A stretch of 64,000 nt of DNA from the NCBI RefSeq assembly GCF_001650495.1, contig NZ_LWCS01000031.1:1-64000 (forward strand), written 5' to 3'. The translations under genes were made by a program, and so were the position numbers. This DNA comes from Mycolicibacterium iranicum. Its GTDB lineage: Bacteria; Actinomycetota; Actinomycetes; Mycobacteriales; Mycobacteriaceae. Shown piece after piece: positions 1 through 6,928 of the stretch; position 1 is the first letter of the stretch; the number at the start of each line of letters is the position of its first letter. The notes under the pieces were generated by a model. That model did no database searches. It worked only from the letters and a program-made list of their open reading frames with translations, and had not been told where the DNA came from.

Positions 1-1023
1 CCTTCACCCCGACGGCCCGCCCCGCCACCGCCACAGGCAGCGCCGATCGCCAAGAAGAAGCCCCGCCGCGTGCGCCGCTTGCTGCGGGTCGCACTGGTCT
101 GTCTCCTGCTGCTGTGCGTCGCTGGTGTCGCACTCGTCTGGGTCGACTCGTCTCTGACCCGCATCCCGGCGCTGACCGACTATTCCGACCGCCCTGCTCA
201 GGGGCGCGGAACGACGTGGCTGCTCGTCGGCTCCGACGGCCGCGAGGGCCTGACTCCCGAACAGCAGGCCGAGCTCACCACCGGCGGAGATTTGGGCGCC
301 AGCCGCACCGACACGATCCTTCTCCTGCACCTGCCCGCCCTGGGATCCTCCACCGCGGCCACGATGGTGTCGATCCCCCGGGACTCCTACGTCTCCATCC
401 CGGACTACGGAAACGACAAGATCAACGCGGCGTTCTCGGTCGGTGGTCCCGCACTGCTGGCCCGCACGGTCGAATTGGCAACCGGCATGCGCCTCGACCA
501 CTACGCCGAGATCGGCTTCGGCGGCTTCGCCGACCTCGTCGACGCGGTCGGAGGCGTGACGATGTGCCCGACCGAGCCGATCAACGATCCGCTCGCCGGG
601 ATCGATCTGCCCGCGGGCTGCCAGGAACTCGACGGCCGCAACGCGCTTGGTTTCGTCCGCTCCCGGGCCACCCCGCGCGCGGACCTCGACCGCATGGTCA
701 ACCAGCGTCAGTTCATGTCCGCGCTCGTCGAGCGCGCCTCCAGCCCGTCGGTACTGCTCAATCCGCTGAGGTGGTTCCCGATGGCCGGCGCCGCAAAGGA
801 CACCGTGACGATCAACGAGGGCGATCACCTATGGGACCTGGCTCGGCTGGGCTGGGCCCTGCGCGGCGACGTCACCGCACTCACGGTTCCCATCGGCGAC
901 TTCGCCGACAACGGCTCAGGGTCGATCGTCGAGTGGGACAGCGATGCCGCCGGACGACTGTTCACGGCGCTGAACTCCGACTCGCCGATCCCCCAGGACG
1001 TCCTCGATGCGGCCAACCAATAG
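1..1023 (+). CDS. LCP (LytR-CpsA-Psr) family cell-wall ligase, 5' end outside window
   Basis: The reading frame is open from base 1, so the true start lies upstream. The visible part has a proline-rich, then Lys/Arg-rich cytoplasmic stretch (KKKPRRVRR), one membrane helix at about residues 27-47, and an extracellular LCP domain with MVSIPRDSYVSIP, the KINAAF segment and FVRSRATPRADLDRM, the Arg/Asp region that binds polyprenyl pyrophosphate in the family. LCP enzymes attach arabinogalactan or similar polymers to peptidoglycan. By gene order it stands at the place of M. tuberculosis Rv3840, next to bfrB. The domain is complete to its C-terminus. Confidence 0.9.
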   Translation, partial: PSPRRPAPPPPQAAPIAKKKPRRVRRLLRVALVCLLLLCVAGVALVWVDSSLTRIPALTDYSDRPAQGRGTTWLLVGSDGREGLTPEQQAELTTGGDLGASRTDTILLLHLPALGSSTAATMVSIPRDSYVSIPDYGNDKINAAFSVGGPALLARTVELATGMRLDHYAEIGFGGFADLVDAVGGVTMCPTEPINDPLAGIDLPAGCQELDGRNALGFVRSRATPRADLDRMVNQRQFMSALVERASSPSVLLNPLRWFPMAGAAKDTVTINEGDHLWDLARLGWALRGDVTALTVPIGDFADNGSGSIVEWDSDAAGRLFTALNSDSPIPQDVLDAANQ

Positions 1024-1066
1024 CCTCAGCAAACACTGTCGTGCACGTCACACGAGGATTGCCGAG

Positions 1067-1105
1067 TAAGGACAAGCTCGCCTGCCTTAGGTTCACCTTC
1101 GGTGA
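1067..1105 (+). promoter_or_regulatory. Candidate tandem IdeR iron boxes upstream of bfrB
   Basis: Two 19-bp sequences, 1067-1085 and 1087-1105 (TTAGGTTCACCTTCGGTGA), start 20 bp apart. Each agrees with roughly 11 of 19 positions of the mycobacterial IdeR consensus. Tandem IdeR boxes activating bfrB are established in M. tuberculosis, which supports the weak matches. A TATCTT -10 element (1126-1131) lies 6 nt before the bfrB ATG. Confidence 0.5.
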
Positions 1106-1137
1106 CAATGCTCTTTGACCTGCTATATCTTCGCAGC

Positions 1138-1683
1138 ATGACTACGCATGACGCCATCGACACCAAGTTCCACAGCCTGCTCAGCGACCAGGTGCGCAGC
1201 GAACTCGGAGCGTCGCAGCAGTATCTCGCCATCGCGGTGTATTTCGACGGCGCCGACCTCCCTCAGCTCGCCTCGTTCTTCTATCGCCAGTCGGTCGAGG
1301 AGCGCAATCACGCGATGATGCTCGTGCGCTACCTCATCGATCGCGATGTCACCGCCGAGATCCCGGCCGTAGATCCGGTGCGCAACAGTTTCGAGACCCC
1401 CCGCGACGCCATCGCTCTCGCCCTCGATCTGGAGCGCTCCGTGACCGAACAGATCAGCCGCCTCGCGGCCACCGCCCGAGATGAGGGCGACTACCTGGGC
1501 GAGCAGTTCATGCAATGGTTCCTCAAGGAGCAGGTCGAAGAGGTCGCACAGATGACCACACTGGTACGGATCGCCGAGCGTGCTGGCGCAGACCTGTTCC
1601 ATCTCGAAGACTTCGTCGCGCGCGAGATATCGTCACCGTCTGCTGACCCGTCGGCCCCCAAGGCGGCGGGCGGTGCCCTCTAA
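1138..1683 (+). CDS. bfrB: Ferritin BfrB, iron storage
   Basis: This 181-residue ferritin has the length and sequence style of mycobacterial BfrB (Rv3841). It oxidises Fe2+ and stores it in a cytoplasmic 24-mer cage. Ferroxidase-helix motifs are visible: GASQQYLA with an early Glu, and EERNHAMMLVRYL carrying the E-x-x-H pair, then EQVEEVAQM in helix 4. The ATG at 1138 is chosen because a TATCTT -10 box ends 6 nt before it, suggesting a leaderless mRNA, and because upstream in-frame starts would extend over the candidate IdeR boxes. Confidence 0.97.
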   Translation: MTTHDAIDTKFHSLLSDQVRSELGASQQYLAIAVYFDGADLPQLASFFYRQSVEERNHAMMLVRYLIDRDVTAEIPAVDPVRNSFETPRDAIALALDLERSVTEQISRLAATARDEGDYLGEQFMQWFLKEQVEEVAQMTTLVRIAERAGADLFHLEDFVAREISSPSADPSAPKAAGGAL

Positions 1684-1698
1684 GCCCGGGCGCTCCGG

Positions 1699-2520
1699 CT
1701 AGTCGCGTCCGGCACCGGTCAGACCGTTCTGCAACCACGCCTTGGTGCGGCCCGGGTGGTTCGTGGCTATCCAGGCCACACCGAGGTCTCTGCAGAACTG
1801 GACGTCCTCGTAGTGGTCGACCGTCCAGCAGTAGAGTGCACGGCCCTGCGCGGCCGCCCGATCCACCAGTTCGGGGTGTTCACGCAGCGTCGCGATCGAC
1901 GGCCCGACCGCGGTCGCGCCGACCGTGGTCGCGGCACTGCCGCCCAGATACCTCGACGTCTCACCGAGCAGTACCGTCGGCAACATAGGAGCGGCCCTGC
2001 GGATCCGCCACACGGCAGCCGCCGAGAACGACATCACGACCGCGCGTGACATGTCCGCCGACGCCGGCGAGGCGATCCCGTACCGGTGCAGCAGCGCCAG
2101 AACCTTGCTCTCCACCAGCGCCCCGTAGCGGACAGGGTGCTTGGTCTCGATGAACATCTTCACCGGTTTGTTCCAGTCCAGGACCAGCGCGACCAGATCG
2201 TCGAGAGTGAGCAGTCCGGTCTCTCCATGGCTGCCGTCCGCGCGCCAACTCGGATGCCAGGAGCCGTAGTCCAGTTCGCGTAGCTGCGCGAGCGTCATCT
2301 CACTGACCAGGCCCGTTCCGGTCGAGGTGCGATCCAGCTTGCGGTCGTGCACGCACACGAGGTGACCGTCCCGGGTCAGCCGGACATCGCATTCGACGGC
2401 GTCGGCACCTTCTTCGAGGGCGCGTTCGTAGGCCGCTCGGGTGTGCTCGGGCAGGTCAGCTGAGGCACCTCGGTGGGCGACCACAAAAGGATGGCCGCCG
2501 AACGTCTCGCCGGAGCTCAT
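1699..2520 (-). CDS. glpQ1: Glycerophosphodiester phosphodiesterase GlpQ1
   Basis: The 273-residue protein hydrolyses glycerophosphodiesters to glycerol-3-phosphate and an alcohol. The GDPD signature is clear: VAHRGASADLPEHT near residue 15, then DAVECDVRLTRDGHLVCVHD (metal-binding E, D and catalytic H), and IETKHP further on. Length matches Rv3842c (274 aa). The ATG at 2520 is preferred over an upstream in-frame start because MSSGETFGGHPF matches the usual short N-terminus. It lies 4 nt after the stop of the Rv3843c-like gene, so the two form an operon. Confidence 0.95.
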   Translation of the reverse strand: MSSGETFGGHPFVVAHRGASADLPEHTRAAYERALEEGADAVECDVRLTRDGHLVCVHDRKLDRTSTGTGLVSEMTLAQLRELDYGSWHPSWRADGSHGETGLLTLDDLVALVLDWNKPVKMFIETKHPVRYGALVESKVLALLHRYGIASPASADMSRAVVMSFSAAAVWRIRRAAPMLPTVLLGETSRYLGGSAATTVGATAVGPSIATLREHPELVDRAAAQGRALYCWTVDHYEDVQFCRDLGVAWIATNHPGRTKAWLQNGLTGAGRD

Positions 2521-2524
2521 AGGA

Positions 2525-3541
2525 CTATGCTGCCGGGTTCTCCCCGTTTGGCTCAACTGCACGCGCGGGTTCGTCGGATTTGTCGTCGACGGCCGCCACC
2601 ATCACCCAGCGCCGCGAAGGCCGTTCGATGGGCTGGCGTTCGAAACCCAGGAACACCTGCTGAACGAGCAGCAACGCTGCGGCCCCGAAAAGGTAGGCCA
2701 CAATCGTCGCCACAGTGTTGTTGGCGATCCCCTGCGGATCGGCGGTGAAGCTCGTCGCGATCGAGAACACCGACAGGGCAGTGCTGGCGACCCAGACCAC
2801 CCACCACACCATGATCGGGCGATGCAGCCAGCGCTGCCGACCCTCCGTGTCGGCGAGCTCGATGACATAGACGGGCGCCAGCAGCAGGTTGATCAGCGGG
2901 GTCAGCGCACCGAACCGCAATTCCCACGCCGATCTCGGGTCTGTTCGGCCCTGGTGGGCGAAGGCAGCCGCGCGACGGGAGATGAGCCAGTTGGTCAGAA
3001 CCAGCGCGCTCGCCACCACCATGAACACCGCGACCACGCTGGTCGCCACTCCACCCCAGGTCGCGATGGCGGCCACCCACGGGTTGAGCAGGACAGTGCG
3101 GTTGATGATCAACAGGATGTAGCGCACCACGTGAACCAACGCTGCGGTGGCGAGCGCCGCCACGGTCAGCGTCATGATCCTGCGAACGGCGTCGGGCGAC
3201 GGTCCTTTCCGTTGCGCAGTCTGCTCCGTGGGGCCCTCGAAGTGTTCGACCAGACCCCATCGCGGGATGCTGAGGTAGCGGGGCGTCGGACCGAGGTCAC
3301 GGCGGCCACGACGCGGATTCGGCGGGGCGCCGGGGCGTACGGCGACCCAGCGATACCCCGTGGGATGCGGCGGGCCGTGGCGGCCGCCCTGCTGCTGGGT
3401 GGGCGTCTGCCGCTGGTCCCAGCCCTGCCCGGGCGCGTGGCCCGACGGCGCGAGCAGAGTGCCGCGGCAGCGGGGGCACCACACCCGCTGCCTGTCGCGC
3501 ACGTTCCACCGCGTCCCGCACTGGGAGCACACTTGGATCAT
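2525..3541 (-). CDS. Zinc-ribbon membrane protein, DUF4328 (Rv3843c-like)
   Basis: The 338-residue protein starts with a two-pair zinc ribbon (CSQCG at residues 5-9, CPRC around residue 22), followed by a Gly/Pro/Gln-rich linker and about six predicted membrane helices from residue 120 to 300. This is the DUF4328 layout; function is unknown. Length and position match Rv3843c. It is transcribed with glpQ1 downstream. The ATG at 3541 is chosen because the Cys pairs begin right after it; the longer in-frame extension has no conserved character. Confidence 0.9.
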   Translation of the reverse strand: MIQVCSQCGTRWNVRDRQRVWCPRCRGTLLAPSGHAPGQGWDQRQTPTQQQGGRHGPPHPTGYRWVAVRPGAPPNPRRGRRDLGPTPRYLSIPRWGLVEHFEGPTEQTAQRKGPSPDAVRRIMTLTVAALATAALVHVVRYILLIINRTVLLNPWVAAIATWGGVATSVVAVFMVVASALVLTNWLISRRAAAFAHQGRTDPRSAWELRFGALTPLINLLLAPVYVIELADTEGRQRWLHRPIMVWWVVWVASTALSVFSIATSFTADPQGIANNTVATIVAYLFGAAALLLVQQVFLGFERQPIERPSRRWVMVAAVDDKSDEPARAVEPNGENPAA

Positions 3542-3569
3542 CGGACCAGCCTCACGAGAACAGGGTAGG

Positions 3570-3923
3570 TCAGACCGTCCCAAGGCCTCCGCCGTCGGTC
3601 ACGACAGGACGTCCTGCTCCCGCCCAGGCCAGCATGCCGCCGGTCACGTTGATCGGCTCGTATCCATTGCGGGCCAGGTATTGCGCGACGCGTTGCGATC
3701 GCCCGCCTGCGTGACAGACGACGAACAACCGCGCTTCGGTGTCGATCTCCGCCATCCGCGCCGGCACGTCTCCCATCGGTATGTGCTGGGCACCCGGTGC
3801 GTGGCCTCGCTGCCACTCGTCGTCTTCGCGGACATCCAGAAGGACCGTCATTCCGTCGCCGGCCTCGCCGAAGTTCGTCGGAACCTCGCCGATCGCCGCC
3901 TGCGGCACATCGGTGTCATCCAT
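3570..3923 (-). CDS. Single-domain rhodanese-like protein
   Basis: The 117-residue protein is one rhodanese domain: LLDVREDDEWQRGHAPGA followed by the active-site loop CHAGGRSQRVA with its Cys and the terminal GGMLAWAGAGRPV. Such proteins carry a persulfide on the Cys and move sulfur to thiol or cyanide acceptors. The GG..R loop fits small thiosulfate-using rhodaneses. It ends 28 nt before the Rv3843c-like start and could share that transcript. The start is uncertain: a GTG at 3929 is also possible. Confidence 0.9.
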   Translation of the reverse strand: MDDTDVPQAAIGEVPTNFGEAGDGMTVLLDVREDDEWQRGHAPGAQHIPMGDVPARMAEIDTEARLFVVCHAGGRSQRVAQYLARNGYEPINVTGGMLAWAGAGRPVVTDGGGLGTV

Positions 3924-3984
3924 GACCACATGCTGACACGGTCCGGCGACGACACACCAGCAGCAATATCGACCACTTCTCCCG

Positions 3985-4084
3985 CTATCCACAGTTTCCA
4001 CAGGTTCATCCACAGGGTGCGTGGCGACTGTCGACCGCTACGGGCCAGTCAGCGGTGGTGAAGCCCGGTCGACGTTGTGGATAA
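3985..4084. promoter_or_regulatory. Cluster of DnaA-box-like sequences in a 394-bp gene-free stretch
   Basis: The region 3924-4317 has no convincing gene. It contains a perfect TTATCCACA on the minus strand at 4076-4084 and three near-matches on the plus strand at 3985-3993 (CTATCCACA), 3994-4002 (GTTTCCACA) and 4006-4014 (TCATCCACA). Clustered DnaA boxes bind the replication initiator. No oriC genes (dnaA, dnaN) are near, so this is not expected to be the origin; a DnaA-regulated promoter or titration site is an inference. Confidence 0.4.
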
Positions 4085-4239
4085 CTACGCCGGACGACGA
4101 CGCGGCGATCAACAAGTCCGGATCCGCTCAGAGCGAAATCTCTCGCTGTCCTAAGCTTTTCGACGTTCACGCATCCGGTTTGCAACCGATTTCTCCGCAG
4201 TGGACGCAAAGGGTTATGATCGCCGTCACATGGGTCTGC

Positions 4240-4255
4240 TGTGACTGATGTCACT
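4240..4255 (+). promoter_or_regulatory. Candidate CRP/FNR-family binding site
   Basis: TGTGACTGATGTCACT fits the TGTGA-N6-TCACA pattern used by mycobacterial CRP (Rv3676 type), with one mismatch in the last base. It lies 63 bp upstream of the small membrane protein ATG at 4318, which places it well for control of that gene. Confidence 0.5.
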
Positions 4256-4317
4256 TGGGCCAGAGAACCGTTTGCCATTCGGGGGAGGTATCAGAGCGTG
4301 CAGGTGAGGAGCATCTG

Positions 4318-4476
4318 ATGGCATCGTCGTCGATGGGGTCGGGATCTGCGTTCCCGCCGTCCGAATGGCAATCTTCGGGACGCGTCTACACCCGCAGTCA
4401 GCTGATGGCTTGCCTGCGCGCCGGACTCATCGCCCTGGTTCTGCTGGGCATCCTCGCCCTCATCGTCCTCTACTGA
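4318..4476 (+). CDS. Small single-helix membrane protein (52 aa), unknown function
   Basis: The product has a Ser-rich N-terminus, the segment GRVYTRSQLM and a C-terminal hydrophobic helix (LRAGLIALVLLGILALIVLY). The ATG at 4318 has a good ribosome site (GAGGAG, 8 nt upstream). A candidate CRP site lies upstream. Its last 17 nt overlap the convergent sodX gene. I do not recognise the family. Confidence 0.6.
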   Translation: MASSSMGSGSAFPPSEWQSSGRVYTRSQLMACLRAGLIALVLLGILALIVLY

Positions 4477-4807
4477 CGGTCAAGACCACCCGGTAGGACC
4501 CCGCCGCAGGCACCCAGCCGAACTCCCTCGAATCGGTCACCCCTGGTGCGCCCGCGTTGTCGGACAGTGCCTCAAACGTTGTGCCAGAAGATGTTTCACG
4601 CACGCCACCAACTCGCTTGATCAGAAATCGCGTCGAGAGCAGCGGGTCGGGAAAGACCCGCAGCTGACCCTGTTTCGGGGTGCCGCCCCGCACCGCAAGC
4701 AGCCCGTCACCAGGAACCAGCGCCGGGCGCATCGAGTCCTCGACGACGACAAAACGGCGCACCAATCCCCCGCCGAGCCACCGGGACGTCCCATGGTTAC
4801 GGCGCAT
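4460..4807 (-). CDS. sodX: Nickel-SOD maturation peptidase SodX (S26 signal-peptidase-like)
   Basis: The 115-residue protein has the two S26 landmarks: the Ser nucleophile in VVEDSMRPALVPGDGLLAV and the Lys general base in STRFLIKRVGG. There is no membrane anchor before the Ser box, as in cytoplasmic SodX rather than true LepB. It removes the leader of SodN to expose the nickel-binding His1. It is divergent from sodN with only 23 nt between the two start codons, the pairing seen in actinobacteria and cyanobacteria. Confidence 0.88.
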   Translation of the reverse strand: MRRNHGTSRWLGGGLVRRFVVVEDSMRPALVPGDGLLAVRGGTPKQGQLRVFPDPLLSTRFLIKRVGGVRETSSGTTFEALSDNAGAPGVTDSREFGWVPAAGSYRVVLTVSRGR

Positions 4808-4830
4808 GGCCTAAGGGTAAGTTAGGGCAC

Positions 4831-5265
4831 ATGCTGCATCGACTGTTCGACTCCGTCTTTTCCGAAGCCACTCCTGCACACGCGCACTGCGATCTGTATT
4901 GCGGCGTCTACGATCCCGCGCAAGCCAAGATCGAAGCGCTGTCCTGCCTCAAGACGCTGCAGAAGTACCACGATTCCGATGACGAGCACTTCAAGACCCG
5001 CGCCATCATCATCAAGGAGCGTCAGGCCGAAGAGGTCAAGCATCACCTGATGGTTCTGTGGGCAGACTTCTTCACCAAGGACCACTTCGAGCAGTTCCCG
5101 AACCTGCATCAGCTGTTCTGGGACGGCATCCACGGGGCGGGCGATGTGAAGAAGTCGCTCGACGTGGCCGTCGCCGAGAAGCTCCTCAAGACGATCGACG
5201 AGATCGCCGACATCTTCTGGCAGACCGACAAGGGCAAGCAGATGGGCGTCTACCCGCCTGCCTGA
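4831..5265 (+). CDS. sodN: Nickel superoxide dismutase SodN
   Basis: The 144-residue precursor carries an 18-residue leader ending TPAHA, then the mature N-terminus HCDLYCGVYDPAQAKIEA. His1, Cys2 and Cys6 of this nickel hook bind Ni in the known enzyme; the remaining four-helix bundle is intact (EHFKTRAIII, AEEVKHHLMVLWADFF, YPPA end). Residue 5 of the hook is Tyr where characterised NiSODs have Pro. It dismutates superoxide to O2 and H2O2. A TAAGTT -10 element (4818-4823) lies 7 nt before the ATG, so the mRNA may be leaderless. It occupies the place of sodA in related mycobacteria. Confidence 0.95.
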   Translation: MLHRLFDSVFSEATPAHAHCDLYCGVYDPAQAKIEALSCLKTLQKYHDSDDEHFKTRAIIIKERQAEEVKHHLMVLWADFFTKDHFEQFPNLHQLFWDGIHGAGDVKKSLDVAVAEKLLKTIDEIADIFWQTDKGKQMGVYPPA

Positions 5266-5293
5266 CGTCCCGCACCGTCCACACGAGCTCGTC

Positions 5294-5330
5294 CCCGGCT
5301 CGGTCCTCGTGACCGAGCCGGGTTTCGTTT
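5294..5330 (+). terminator. Strong intrinsic terminator after sodN
   Basis: A perfect 12-bp stem (CCCGGCTCGGTC at 5294-5305 pairing with GACCGAGCCGGG at 5311-5322) with a 5-nt loop is followed by TTTCGTTT. It lies 29 nt downstream of the sodN stop. Confidence 0.85.
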
Positions 5331-5331
5331 A

Positions 5332-5443
5332 TCACCTCCCGGCAACGGTGCCCCGATTGTCACCTCCCGGCAACGGTGCCCCGATTGTCACCTGCCGGCA
5401 ACGGTGCCCCGATTGTTACCTGCCGGCAACGGTGTCCTGTTGC
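5332..5443. repeat. Four tandem copies of a 28-bp repeat
   Basis: Units begin at 5332, 5360, 5388 and 5416; the core is CCGGCAACGGTGCCCCGATT. Copies 1 and 2 are identical, copy 3 differs by one base and copy 4 by several. A decayed fifth copy may follow (CCAACGGCTTCCTG). There are no spacers, so it is not CRISPR. The unit length of 28 is not a multiple of 3 and the open frame across it looks like a shadow. Confidence 0.9.
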
Positions 5444-5474
5444 GCGCCAACGGCTTCCTGTCGCATCCTGAGAC

Positions 5475-6008
5475 ATGGATTTCGGGTCCGGTCGGGCGAT
5501 CGAGATCGCCCCGTTTCATTCACATGGGTCCCTGAAGGGTTTCGTGGTGTCGGGCAGGTGGCCCGATTCGACGAAAGAGTGGGCCCAGCTGCTCATGGTC
5601 GCCGTCCGTGTCGCATCCCTGCCGGGTCTGCTGTCGACCACGACCATTTTCGGCGCCCGGGAAGAACTGCCGGATCAGCCTGCACCGGGAACCGTCGGCC
5701 TCGTGCTGGCGGAGGGAACTGTCGTGGGTGACGCCGCGGTGCCGCCCGGTCATTTCGCCGAACACCAGCCCCCGGCGCTGATGATGCTGCACCCGCCGTC
5801 AGAGACGATGCCGTCGCTTCCCGAGTGCTCCGGCGCCGCGTCCGGCTGCGTTCTCCTCCCGGGGCTGCCACACCTGGGGCTTGAGCACCGTGCGGCCTGG
5901 GTGGAAGCCGAATCGGACGGCACTGTGACGTCAATGGTGAGCCGCGTGGGTGTCGATCCGATCAGCCATCCCGACACCGCGATCCTCGCCATGCTCCTGG
6001 CCGCCTGA
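5475..6008 (+). CDS. Conserved mycobacterial protein of unknown function (Rv3847-like)
   Basis: The 177-residue protein has no membrane segment or signal peptide and no motif I can tie to a function. The sequence is balanced and globular (GSLKGFVVSGRWPDSTKEW, ISHPDTAILAMLLAA at the end). Its position between the superoxide dismutase and espR, and its length, match Rv3847. The ATG at 5475 follows the 28-bp repeats closely and has only a weak ribosome site. Confidence 0.8.
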   Translation: MDFGSGRAIEIAPFHSHGSLKGFVVSGRWPDSTKEWAQLLMVAVRVASLPGLLSTTTIFGAREELPDQPAPGTVGLVLAEGTVVGDAAVPPGHFAEHQPPALMMLHPPSETMPSLPECSGAASGCVLLPGLPHLGLEHRAAWVEAESDGTVTSMVSRVGVDPISHPDTAILAMLLAA

Positions 6009-6081
6009 ACACGACACCTCCCGTCCTGCCACTGGCTACTGACAGTTTCATCGACTGTCCTCTCCCGCATGCTTGCTCCAG

Positions 6082-6418
6082 TTTGCGGCCTCACATGGCG
6101 CGGAGCGCGACCGCCCAGCATCTGGCCATCGGCTGACAAACTGCTGCCAGCAAACTCTGGGAGGCTTGCGGAAGCAAACACCTGTGCGTTGCCCGAGGCG
6201 AGAAGGGGTACTCCTGTGGCTGCGGCTGCCAAAGAGGCGTGAGTACCGTTACTACGGTGCCGTTATTATTTGCTTAGCCGCACCGTACTATGGCGGTGTT
6301 AGGTGCGGATGTACATCGCTTCCAGGTCGGCGGCGGAGCGCTGCAACACGGTCCAAGTTGACTTTTACGCGGTTTGCACTTGGTTGTGGCCACAACTGTG
6401 GCTACGATGATCAGCAAA
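6082..6418. promoter_or_regulatory. espR upstream region with repeated EspR-type motifs and palindromes
   Basis: The 456-bp stretch 6009-6464 carries no convincing gene and is less GC-rich than its surroundings. TTTGC cores occur at 6082-6086, 6269-6273 and 6373-6377 on the plus strand and at 6150-6154, 6174-6178 and 6414-6418 on the minus strand. The copies at 6148-6154 and 6412-6418 are the full TTTGCTG of the published EspR consensus TTTGC[TC][GA]. Other symmetric elements are ACCGT-TACT-ACGGT near 6245-6258, CACCG/CGGTG at 6281-6298 and a perfect 14-bp palindrome GTTGTGGCCACAAC at 6383-6396, followed by TACGAT (6403-6408), a possible -10. Confidence 0.55.
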
Positions 6419-6464
6419 TACGCCGCCCTATGAACCCGCTTGCCTGTATGTGGAGGTCAATACG

Positions 6465-6863
6465 ATGAGCAACACGTTTGCCGCTCGCCTGAATCGGCTG
6501 TTCGACACCGTTTACCCGCCCGGACGTGGGCCGCACACCTCTGCGGAGGTGATTGCAGCACTCAAGGCAGAGGGTGTCACCATGTCGGCGCCGTACCTGT
6601 CTCAGCTGCGCTCCGGCAACCGTACCAATCCGTCTGTGGCAACGATGGCGGCGCTTGCCAACTTCTTCCGCATCAAACCCGCCTACTTCACCGACGACGA
6701 GTACTACGAGAAGCTCGACAAGGAGCTGACGCTGCTCGCCGGAATGCGCGATGAGGGCGTTCGCCGCATTGCGGCGCGGACGGTCGGGTTGTCGGCGGAG
6801 GCCAAACAGGACATCGTCCAGAAGGTCGACGAACTGCGTCGCCGCGAAAACCTCGACGATTAG
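6465..6863 (+). CDS. espR: Nucleoid-associated regulator EspR
   Basis: The 132-residue protein is nearly identical to M. tuberculosis EspR (Rv3849) over the N-terminal helix-turn-helix: FAARLNRLFDTVYPPGRG, then SAPYLSQLRSGNRTNPS as the recognition helix. The C-terminal dimerisation part (GVRRIAARTVGLSAEAKQ) is more divergent. EspR binds many chromosomal sites and in M. tuberculosis activates the espACD locus for ESX-1 secretion. The ATG at 6465 has GGAGG about 8 nt upstream. It is convergent with the membrane protein gene that ends at 6929. Confidence 0.97.
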   Translation: MSNTFAARLNRLFDTVYPPGRGPHTSAEVIAALKAEGVTMSAPYLSQLRSGNRTNPSVATMAALANFFRIKPAYFTDDEYYEKLDKELTLLAGMRDEGVRRIAARTVGLSAEAKQDIVQKVDELRRRENLDD

Positions 6864-6928
6864 CCCGGTGCCGGTGCCGGCGAATGAGTCGGCAACCTAC
6901 CTGTCACCGCCACGCGCGGAGACAGGTG

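Noticed and set aside
3985..4084. Chromosomal origin of replication
   Set aside because: DnaA-like boxes are present but no AT-rich unwinding stretch and no dnaA, dnaN, rpmH or parAB genes are near.
5332..5443. Possible CRISPR array
   Set aside because: The 28-bp units are in direct contact without spacers and no cas gene is nearby.
5309..5731. 140-codon frame across the tandem repeat
   Set aside because: It is made of repeat units read in changing frames and then runs out of frame over the Rv3847-like gene; no start signal.
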